Of a DNA stretch of 64,000 bases, positions 30,001 to 36,982 are shown one piece after another. The notes under the pieces were generated by a model. The model did not search any database and was not told where the DNA came from. It worked only from the letters and a program-made list of their open reading frames with translations. The stretch is from the NCBI GenBank assembly GCA_021776735.1, contig JAJFFH010000027.1:598839-662838 (forward strand). The letters are read 5' to 3'. A program made the translations under genes and the position numbers. Each line of letters opens with the position of its first letter. The stretch's first letter is position 1. The DNA is from Planctomycetota bacterium. GTDB taxonomy: Bacteria; Planctomycetota; PLA2.

Positions 30001-33000
30001 TGGGCCTCCAACGCCGAGAAACGATCGAGGGCGAGCAGCAGACGAACCAGATGTTCTTTCCATGGAATCGACGACACCGCGGTCTTCGACGGCCGGTGCG
30101 CGCGTTCGCGGACAAACGACACTGCGTTCTCGACCAGAGCCGCGGGTGTCTTGCGGCGCGTCGCGGCAAACGCGATCACGAAAGCGCAACGCTCGCGCAG
30201 CTTCGTTCGATCCACCGGGATCGCCTGAAACAGCGCTTGCGCGTCCGCCGCCACGGCCATGGTGTCGTGGTCGGCCCGGGCGAGCAATCCCGCCCGCTCC
30301 AACTGGAACGCGTGGCCGGCGAGGTCGTGGTAACGGACAGCCAACCCGATCCGCGCGTCTCGGCTGGCCTTGCGGCTTCGGGCACGACGAACCACACGCG
30401 ATAGCTTCTCTTGGGCTGCGACCGGTCCGACTGCCGCCGCCACGCGCGCCTGCACAAGACGACGGGTCACGGTCCGAATCGCGGCGACGCGGTCCGCGGG
30501 TTCGATCACCTGTACAAGCGTGACGATCTCCGCCTCCACAGCCTCCGACCAGTCCGTCTCCAACAGCCGTGCGAGGAGATCGCGCGCGACGACGCCGTCT
30601 TTCGTGCGCTCGTATCGCGCCCGCTGAAACGCAAGGGCCGCAGCGCCCTTATGCCGCGCGTCGAACAGCCGCAAAACCAGCGGAGCGACGCGCTCGCCAT
30701 CCGGCCGTTGCCGCAGCGCGCGAAGCACCGACTTCCAGGTGGCCGGGTCCACGTCGTTCGGTCCCCAACCGCCCACACTCTCGAAGAGAACCGACAGCCG
30801 TCCCCACGACATCGCGAGCACTTTCTTGCTACCGAGATCGGCACGTAGGGCGCGCGCGAGCGGCGCGTAGTCATCCGATTCACGGAACCGATAATCGCCG
30901 AGAATATCGCTGGCCACCGCAAGTCCGCGAGGATCGTCGCGCGCCACGAGACGCGAGGCGAGATCCCGCAGCGGCTTCTCCCAGCGTTGCGTGAGCGAAC
31001 TCCAAAAGTGCCATCCACGTCCGAGCGCGAGCGCGCTCGCCGCGGACAAGCGCACGGCTTCTCCCGCGGACATCGCGTCGCCGGATCCCACCTTGCCGCC
31101 ACCGAGCTGGCCCGCAATCCAGGCCTCGACCTTGCCCACGTCACCCAAAAACAGCTGCACGGACGCACGCCGGATGTACGCCTCGCGCGATGTATCCGCC
31201 TCCCCGCACCAGCGTTCGCTGGCCGCCTGTAGAGCGGCCAGGTCGCGCCGCTCCCATTGAGAGTCGGTCAACCAACGGTACAACTGGTTCCGCTCGCTTG
31301 CCCACCAGCGCTGCTTGCGCAACGCCTCGGCCACCGCGCGCTCGCCTTCGACGCGTCGCCCCCGTGCCACAAGTGCGTTCGCGTAGCCGGCCACCGCCTC
31401 GGAGTCACCGGGCTGTTCGCGCCACAGTGCACGGCGCAAGGCGAGTTCTTCGGCGTCCCTGCCTGTCGCGCGCAGCGCGTCCGCGAGCCCGTGCCGCAAC
31501 GCCCGCCGATCCCCTGCCTCCACCAAATCGACGGCAGTCCGCGCGAATGACAGCCGTTCAACGGCAGCGGCGCGCCGGACCTGCGCGATCGCATGGCCGG
31601 CCAAGAACCGGCGAACATCGCCGTCCGTTTGCTGTTTCACCTCCGCCATCGCCGTGCGCACCGCCGCCAGATGCTCCGCACCGCGACGTGCCCCGTTGAG
31701 CCACTCGACACGCAGCCACGCGGCGACCGTTTTCTTGTCGACCGTCGCCATGGCCGCGTTCCAATGCTCAAACGCCTCGGGCCAGCGCGCGGCGCGGCGC
31801 GCATGTAGCGCGAGCACGTAGTGATCCTGAAAGCCCGCGCGCTTTTCAAAACTCCCCTGACGGGCGGTCGGCAGACCGGGATCGCGCGCAGACAGGAAGA
31901 AAGCGTCGCCGTGATTCGCGGTTGCTTCTTGGAGGTGGGTGCCGAACTCCTCGGGCGTAAGCGGACGGACGGCGATGTCTTCCCGGTACCGGAAGCGACG
32001 CCTCTGGTCGAGTGTTACGGACTTGGTCGGCCACCAGCGACCGCGGACCGAGACGAAACCGGAGAACGTTGTAGTTGTGGTGTCGTCGCCATCACGCTCG
32101 GTCATGGAAAGCAGCACGCGACGCTCGGTGTCCACGCGCAGTTCGATTGTGGAGTCGCCGTCCGGCGGCGTAAGAATGATCACCGGACGCGACAGATCGT
32201 CGACGATCATCGTGGCGGTGTGGCCGGCGAACCGGTGCACAAGATCTTCCAGCCCGTAGTCGGACAGTTCCAGGGACCAGCCTTGCTCATCGCCCGGCTC
32301 TGCGCGCCGCTTGCGGCCGCGTCGGCGCGCTTCCCACAGGATTCCGCGTTCGCCACCGAAGAGCCACGTCTGGTGCGGATCGCCGCGGTCCGCGCTGCGC
32401 ACAAACCACTCCTTGCGACCCAACAGTGCGCGCGTAGTACGCCAGAGTCCCCAAACATCGACGCGACGTCCGTGGAACCGCTGCACCGTCAGCGCAATGC
32501 CGCCTTCGCCCGCCAGCGCGCTGCGTCGGTCCAGGGTGCGCAGCACATCCGCGATTTCGCGCGGCAGCCGCGGCTGTTGCCCGGATGACGTCGCCGCCTT
32601 GGGCACCGCGGGAAGACGCGGGAACGGTAGGGCGTAGAACCGCTTCGCGCGGCCGCCAACCCGACGACCGGCGAAGCCAGCAGCGGCCACCCAGCCTCCG
32701 GGGCTTCCCGGAGTTGTCGGGCCTCCCACGAGGGCGGGCGCGGGAGGCACCTCCGCGTCCTCCTCGAACTCGGCTTCCTCCGCCGGTTCCTCGGCGTCGG
32801 AATCGTCCTCCTCGTCTTCCCCGAGCTTTTCGCTCTGGTCCATGAGTGTTTCGTCTTCGGTCCGAAGAGGGCCTCCGTCGCCGTCGCCGTCCGAGTCGCG
32901 AAGTCTCATGGGGGCCTCCTCCGCCTGGCCGTGAAACAGCTTGAGCCCTCCTACTGCGACACTCCAGCCCGCGTGAAGGTACTCGCCCAGAGTCGCGATT

Positions 33001-35261
33001 TCCGCACGCGCCTGGCGGCGTAGCAGCGCCCGTCCGTTCTTGGCCTGGCGCAGGGCCGATCGCAGCACTTCGCGTCGCGCCGCATCGCGCGCGTCGGCAA
33101 AAAACGCCTCGCCATCGCGCATGTGCACGCGCCGCGCGACGCCGTATTGCTCCCGCTGGGCGTCGGACTCGAGTACCAGAAACGAGGTGTACGGCGTCAG
33201 GATTCCGTACTGCTCCGAGAACGAGACGATCTCGCGCTGCGTTTCCGACGACGTGCCCTCGGCAAGCAACGCATCAAGGTGCCGGCGCGCCCAAAGCCGC
33301 GGCAAGAACGAGTTCCCGCCTTCGGTCTCCTGAAACTGCACGTCGGCCACAAAGCGGACCGGCTTGCCCGCACGGGTGCCGGTGAGAACAACCTGGCCGG
33401 TCTGCGCGCCTTTGCCGGGCAAAAACCGACCAAGCACGATCTGTTGACGACCCTCGGGCAGCCGCGGCAATTCCGCCGGATACACTCGCGCCGTTCGCAA
33501 ACCCGAAAACGAGAGCTTGAGATCGGTGAGCACCGGTCGCGCCGCTTCGGTGAGCAGCGCCTGGGCGGCTCCTGCGGGATCGTCGTCTGCACGCCGCGTG
33601 GACCCGATGGCGCGCAGGACCGGCAGCTCGAATGCGGACGAAACAGACACCGCGTGCCAGCGGCCATGCCGTGGCGCCGCCTTCACGCGCGCAACCCATT
33701 CCTGCGGACTCGCGGTCCCCGCCGTACCGATGCCGTCGCCGACATAGACGACGAGCGAGCGGTCGGTCGCAACCTTGTGCACCGCCGCCAACCCCTTCGT
33801 GAGATCGGTCCAGCCGAGCGAGCGACGCTTTTCCAGCCAGGCCACGGCGCCGTCCTTGTCGGTTGCCGGACACCAGACCGTCTCGACGTCGAGCGCCGCG
33901 AGCCGGAAGCGGTCTTTCTTGCCGAGCAGGCCGAGCAGAGCCTGTACGAAGTCGCGCTGGCGAGCGCGGGCCGCCTCATCCATGGACGCCGAGGTGTCCG
34001 CGACAACAATCAGGTCGAGCGGCGCGCCCTCGGGCACGAGATCGCGCTGCCAACCCGCCGCCCCTGCGCCGGGCGGGGTGAAGAGCAGCATGAAGTAGCC
34101 GTCTTCGCCACGCCGGTGTGGCACGATCGTGAGCGGCGCCGCGCTCTTGAGGCGGATCGAGAGTTCGAGATCCGTCGACGGCGAGGTCTCCTCGGCGAAG
34201 TAGCGCGCGGTCGCGTGATGCGTGCTCTCTTCGATGCGCGCGTCGTAGCCGCGACACGTGACGTCGGCAATCGGCGCCACCGACTGCACACGCACATCGA
34301 CGGATAGATACTGAATCGGCACGCGGCGGGTCGCGTCGCTGCGCAGCGCGTAGCGGTAACGCAACGTATCGCCTTCACGCGGCAGCACTTGGGTGTACCG
34401 AATACGAATGCGCTTGTCCGAATGCGGCTCGATCGGGAAGACGCGGGCCTTGAACAGGTTGCCGCCAGACCACTCCAGGAGGCCGGGGTCTTTTGTCTCG
34501 CGCATGATCGCCTCGAAGATGCGCCGCGCCCGCTGCTTCTCGACGATGTCGGCCTCGACGAGCTCGTCGCCGATCCACATCGCGAATCCGGAGATGGACG
34601 CTCCCGCGGGGAGCGGAAAATAAAACACCCCTTCGAGCCGTTGCTTGGTCAGGTTGCGAAACGACTGCTCGACGGTCGTGCGCGCGATCTGATCGCGGAC
34701 TTCGACGTTGACCTTGTGATAGCCGACCGAGAGCGGGACGTCGCGTCCATCGACCTGCGCGAGAAGTGAACCGGTCCAGTTGTCGGTCGTGGACCCGCGG
34801 TAGCCGACGATCCATTTCGGCGCGTGCTCGAGTACGTCGGTGCGACCGCCGCCGGCACGCAGCACGCCGCTCAGGAGTTTCTTCTCGAACCCACCGGGAC
34901 CGCGCACGGTCACGGCGCCGCTCACGTCCAGCTCACCCGCCCGCAGACGGATCGCGCCGTCCTCGATATCGACCATCCCGCCGGGTCCGAGCACGAGCTT
35001 CGCACCGGACGTGAGCCGCCATTCCAGCGCGTTCGCGCCGCGAGCGGGGGTGCGCACGGTGTCGCCGGCCAGGAGCACCACCCCCTGGCGCAGCGGGCTC
35101 CAGCGATCGCGCCCGGTCGGACGCACGAACGCCGTTCCCTGCCGATCGAGCACAGTGGCCACACGCACGGCGTCCCCGGCCCCGGCGGCCACAGGGGGCA
35201 TGGAGGACACGGCAAGAGCGACAACGACAAGAAGGCAGAGGAGGGGGGCGGGGCTCCGCAT
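27039..35261 (-). CDS. Giant exported FecR/VIT/VWA/TPR protein (2740 residues)
   Basis: The largest gene in the window. A signal peptide (MRSPAPLLCLLVVVALAVSS...VAAGAG) is followed by a FecR-like strand-rich domain (about 35-110; VVLLAGDTVRTPARGAN). A VIT domain spans about 165-300 (EQSFRNLTKQRLEGVFYFPLPAGASISGF, EKQRARRIFE). A VWA domain spans about 420-600, with MIDAS-like DTSASMDE and YVGDGIGTAG. An acidic linker sits around 800-860 (EDEEDDSDAEEPAEEAEFEED). About 1500 C-terminal residues are helical TPR-like repeats. No enzyme motif is seen, so a large cell-surface scaffold or adhesion protein is likely. Two copies of the dispersed repeat lie inside the coding sequence (31613-31640, 31959-31984). 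It is flanked by the two CRTAC1 paralogues. Confidence 0.88.
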   Translation of the reverse strand: MRSPAPLLCLLVVVALAVSSMPPVAAGAGDAVRVATVLDRQGTAFVRPTGRDRWSPLRQGVVLLAGDTVRTPARGANALEWRLTSGAKLVLGPGGMVDIEDGAIRLRAGELDVSGAVTVRGPGGFEKKLLSGVLRAGGGRTDVLEHAPKWIVGYRGSTTDNWTGSLLAQVDGRDVPLSVGYHKVNVEVRDQIARTTVEQSFRNLTKQRLEGVFYFPLPAGASISGFAMWIGDELVEADIVEKQRARRIFEAIMRETKDPGLLEWSGGNLFKARVFPIEPHSDKRIRIRYTQVLPREGDTLRYRYALRSDATRRVPIQYLSVDVRVQSVAPIADVTCRGYDARIEESTHHATARYFAEETSPSTDLELSIRLKSAAPLTIVPHRRGEDGYFMLLFTPPGAGAAGWQRDLVPEGAPLDLIVVADTSASMDEAARARQRDFVQALLGLLGKKDRFRLAALDVETVWCPATDKDGAVAWLEKRRSLGWTDLTKGLAAVHKVATDRSLVVYVGDGIGTAGTASPQEWVARVKAAPRHGRWHAVSVSSAFELPVLRAIGSTRRADDDPAGAAQALLTEAARPVLTDLKLSFSGLRTARVYPAELPRLPEGRQQIVLGRFLPGKGAQTGQVVLTGTRAGKPVRFVADVQFQETEGGNSFLPRLWARRHLDALLAEGTSSETQREIVSFSEQYGILTPYTSFLVLESDAQREQYGVARRVHMRDGEAFFADARDAARREVLRSALRQAKNGRALLRRQARAEIATLGEYLHAGWSVAVGGLKLFHGQAEEAPMRLRDSDGDGDGGPLRTEDETLMDQSEKLGEDEEDDSDAEEPAEEAEFEEDAEVPPAPALVGGPTTPGSPGGWVAAAGFAGRRVGGRAKRFYALPFPRLPAVPKAATSSGQQPRLPREIADVLRTLDRRSALAGEGGIALTVQRFHGRRVDVWGLWRTTRALLGRKEWFVRSADRGDPHQTWLFGGERGILWEARRRGRKRRAEPGDEQGWSLELSDYGLEDLVHRFAGHTATMIVDDLSRPVIILTPPDGDSTIELRVDTERRVLLSMTERDGDDTTTTTFSGFVSVRGRWWPTKSVTLDQRRRFRYREDIAVRPLTPEEFGTHLQEATANHGDAFFLSARDPGLPTARQGSFEKRAGFQDHYVLALHARRAARWPEAFEHWNAAMATVDKKTVAAWLRVEWLNGARRGAEHLAAVRTAMAEVKQQTDGDVRRFLAGHAIAQVRRAAAVERLSFARTAVDLVEAGDRRALRHGLADALRATGRDAEELALRRALWREQPGDSEAVAGYANALVARGRRVEGERAVAEALRKQRWWASERNQLYRWLTDSQWERRDLAALQAASERWCGEADTSREAYIRRASVQLFLGDVGKVEAWIAGQLGGGKVGSGDAMSAGEAVRLSAASALALGRGWHFWSSLTQRWEKPLRDLASRLVARDDPRGLAVASDILGDYRFRESDDYAPLARALRADLGSKKVLAMSWGRLSVLFESVGGWGPNDVDPATWKSVLRALRQRPDGERVAPLVLRLFDARHKGAAALAFQRARYERTKDGVVARDLLARLLETDWSEAVEAEIVTLVQVIEPADRVAAIRTVTRRLVQARVAAAVGPVAAQEKLSRVVRRARSRKASRDARIGLAVRYHDLAGHAFQLERAGLLARADHDTMAVAADAQALFQAIPVDRTKLRERCAFVIAFAATRRKTPAALVENAVSFVRERAHRPSKTAVSSIPWKEHLVRLLLALDRFSALEAQLEAWTVPAAAEARWYVMLGRLRAARGDFEGATRTWNEAAQRDGLMPAEYVTLGAWRLAHGDDSGHRAALRRRWETTSDSQINSFLWNEMYRVDRRGDDVPPDLDPEAVRALIVLLSKAPDPSSHIYLLERLYGVTKDFRLLAGLPDALTGHTPETTYRFLGRATRQVLRNVHEEATLDQIVARIHKRLAKRDDSKRSGRTAMSAGDRRALILLEAAAERRAGEIADAAGPHRQRAVALLRQAFATAPSAEERVPLAALLALLVDRRQASGQVVRDEVMSRLAALHRAAADTDDVLRVALLRAQAMGHGRRDEARTLLAAELDTFGAARPAAWPALRQLVSWQHQQRRFAEAERRLLAVRKAAASGGRRVALRRLLFQTHVLAQRHGGRTSLGSGAALFAKVSALLERSLREDEPDQMPWTLGQFCALHTHANQAGALRQFATARLPALLKRAPTRYHAQVDTVVRALHGLAGARAALAFLVDRIENEPKWLVRTGSSGWNAHDWKLAHWRQEIDRKDDPLEARLLAIARSGLRRDLVEKTGSGQALCRQSSNVFWKARATDFAAVAERVIKDYQDSPSRVAYAAEYLATGLARVDRAIEVLLGLEQRGLLQAKGRGRLVYFLHRQKRWAESLPVLDKLIVAQPRRLSHALHKIRALSGSGRADTADAYAADVEKTWREARRLDERARKDLAAVSAETKLWKRAARLYEELIPLHQRTHRRRGIGGGTLVSYHAELSRAYTALGRHQDAVDSAAAAVVAWGKRKERRDGAIRSLNVAVSSVPNLDAFVARYEKRVHESGRDAPLMRKAIATAYVTADKPGSAVSHLLAARVLQPTDLAVHQALVELYEELEQPEKAIEALFAAIVAHPLDWGQYVELGAKLKGAQAERAWTSLAEIRPLEAGGHHRLAIYRMDQGLPAQAIPHWQRVIGVRPEEPDGWLGLASAQIKAGRRTAAKKTLDHLFTNDWHRRFGKQPRQNARELAKKLKR
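31613..31640 (-). repeat. Dispersed repeat copy inside the giant gene (reads QQTDGDV)
   Basis: Exact core on minus (ATCGCCGTCCGT at 31617-31628), flanked by the GAAACAGCA-like purine tract. It is in frame with the host gene and encodes KQQTDGDVRR in the TPR part. Confidence 0.85.
31959..31984 (+). repeat. Second dispersed repeat copy inside the giant gene, opposite orientation (reads REDIAVRP)
   Basis: Exact core on plus at 31965-31976 followed by GTCTTCC. The host gene is on minus, so it is read as EDIAVR, a different frame and strand from the copy 340 bp away. Confidence 0.85.
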
Positions 35262-35338
35262 GATCCCACTCTATTTCACCGGACGCGGTTTGTCCGAACG
35301 TCAAAACGGAGTCACGCGGTGCGCGGTAGAATCCCGGC

Positions 35339-36925
35339 GTGCGCAAAGACATCGCCGTCCGTTTGCTTCCTCTTCTGATTGCCGCGTATGCCCTTCTGAT
35401 GACCGGATGTGGGGGGGGCGGGGGCACGGTCGTGCTCTTTGTCGATGCGACGGGACAGGCCGGCTTCGTCTATGTCCACGGTCTGTTGAACGGGCCGCTC
35501 TCGGAAGCGCAGGCGTTGGGCGGGGGCGTGGCGGCCGGCGACTACGACGGCGACGGCTGCATTGATCTGTACGTCGTGCGCGGCGACATCGGGCCGAATC
35601 TGTTGTTTCGCAACCGCGGCGACGGTACGTTCGAGGAGGTCGGGGCCGCCGCTGGCGTGGCGTTCGGCGAGGCGCTGCGGTTCTCGTGTGGACCGGCGTT
35701 TTGCGACTACGACGGCGACGGCGATCTCGATCTCTTTGTGGGCGGCCTCGACACGACGCCGCTGCGCGTGTTTCGCAACGATGGGGATGGCACGTTTACC
35801 GACGTCACCGCGGCGACCGGTCTGTCGGTCTCCCGGCGTAACACGTTCGGGTTCACCTTCGGGGACTACGATGCCGACGGCGACCTCGACGTCGTGCTTA
35901 CACACTGGGTCGTGCCCGAGCGGGCGACGGCGGCGCCGGGCGAGTGGCTGTGGCGCAACAACGGCGACGGCACCTTCACCGACGTGACCGCGGCGGCGGG
36001 CCTCGCGCCGACCGACCCCGGCACCGAAGACCGGACGTTTACCGCGAACTTCACCGACCTCGACAACGACGGCGATCTCGATCTCCTTTTTGCGTCCGAT
36101 TTTGGCAACAGCCAGGTCTACCGCAACAACGGGGACGGCACGTTCCTGGATGTCACGGACCGTTCGGTCATCACCGACGAGAACGCGATGGGTTCCGCAC
36201 TCGGCGATTTCGACGGAGACGGCGATATCGACTGGTTCGTCTCGAGCATCTGGGATCCCGATGGTGTCGCCGAGGGGTTTTGGGGCGTCACGGGCAACCG
36301 CCTCTATCGCAACAACGGCGACGGGACCTTCCAGGACGCGACGGACGCCGCCGGCGTACGCGAGGGGTACTGGGGCTGGGGCAGCGTGTTCGCCGATCTC
36401 AACCACGACGGCCACCTCGACCTGTTCCACGTCAACGGCATCGAATTCGCCGGCAGCGAAGACGCGGACTTTGTCGACGATCCCTCGCGACTGTTCCTCA
36501 ATAACGGCGACGCGACGTTTCGGACGGTGGATGTCGGCGATCGCGGCCAGGGTCGCGGCGTCGCATGTTTCGACTTCGACAAGGACGGCGATCTCGATCT
36601 GTTCATCGCGAACTGGTCCGAGGAGCCCAAGCTCCTGCGCAACGAAATGGGGGGGGCGGGGGCGTGGCTGCATGTGCGCCTGCGCGGCCAGGCACCCAAC
36701 ACCGAGGCTGTCGGCGCCAAGGTCCGCGTGACCGCGGGCGGGCGAACCCAGTTGCGCGAACTGCGCTGCGGCAACAACTACGTCTCCCAGAACCCGGTCG
36801 CGGCGTACTTCGGCCTGGCCGATGCCACGATCGTGGATCGCGTAGAGATCACCTGGCCGAACGGCACAATCACCACGCTCCTGAACGTCGCCCTCAACCG
36901 CGAACTCGTCGTCGCCCAGCCCTGA
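35339..36925 (+). CDS. CRTAC1-type FG-GAP/ASPIC-UnbV repeat lipoprotein (paralogue 2)
   Basis: 528 residues, a clear paralogue of the protein at 25351. The N-terminus is MRKDIAVRLLPLLIAAYALLMTGCGGGGG: signal peptide, lipobox (LMTGC) and a glycine tract. Propeller blades repeat DYDGDGDLDLFVGG / RNDGDGTFTDVT, and the ASPIC/UnbV end has VGAKVRVTAGGRTQLRELRCGNNY and RVEITWPNGTI. GTG start at 35339. A copy of the dispersed repeat forms codons 4-9 (DIAVRL), the positive end of the signal peptide. It diverges from the giant VIT gene with 77 bp between the starts. Confidence 0.88.
   Translation: MRKDIAVRLLPLLIAAYALLMTGCGGGGGTVVLFVDATGQAGFVYVHGLLNGPLSEAQALGGGVAAGDYDGDGCIDLYVVRGDIGPNLLFRNRGDGTFEEVGAAAGVAFGEALRFSCGPAFCDYDGDGDLDLFVGGLDTTPLRVFRNDGDGTFTDVTAATGLSVSRRNTFGFTFGDYDADGDLDVVLTHWVVPERATAAPGEWLWRNNGDGTFTDVTAAAGLAPTDPGTEDRTFTANFTDLDNDGDLDLLFASDFGNSQVYRNNGDGTFLDVTDRSVITDENAMGSALGDFDGDGDIDWFVSSIWDPDGVAEGFWGVTGNRLYRNNGDGTFQDATDAAGVREGYWGWGSVFADLNHDGHLDLFHVNGIEFAGSEDADFVDDPSRLFLNNGDATFRTVDVGDRGQGRGVACFDFDKDGDLDLFIANWSEEPKLLRNEMGGAGAWLHVRLRGQAPNTEAVGAKVRVTAGGRTQLRELRCGNNYVSQNPVAAYFGLADATIVDRVEITWPNGTITTLLNVALNRELVVAQP
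35343..35374 (-). repeat. Dispersed repeat copy at the start of CRTAC1 paralogue 2
   Basis: Exact core on minus (ATCGCCGTCCGT at 35351-35362) with both flanks conserved (AAAGAC before, TTGCTTCCTCTTC after). It encodes KDIAVRLLP in the signal peptide. Confidence 0.9.
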
Positions 36926-36942
36926 ACCCCGCGCTTCACGCG

Positions 36943-36962
36943 CCAACATCGTCAGAGGTTGG
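36943..36962. terminator. Stem-loop between convergent genes, same family as the one after dnaK
   Basis: CCAACATCGTCAGAGGTTGG starts 18 nt after the CRTAC1 stop. It equals the reverse complement of the post-dnaK hairpin except for one base, and the flanks (GCG before, G/A-CCA after) also match. The substitution shortens the stem to about 5-6 bp. Confidence 0.5.
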
Positions 36963-36982
36963 ACCAAAGAGCGCTTGCGCAG

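Noticed and set aside
35312..36967. 551-residue open frame antisense to CRTAC1 paralogue 2 (and similar ones opposite paralogue 1)
   Set aside because: The repeat (VAVVVEVGE-like) is the reverse complement of the calcium-loop repeats; it has no independent protein character.
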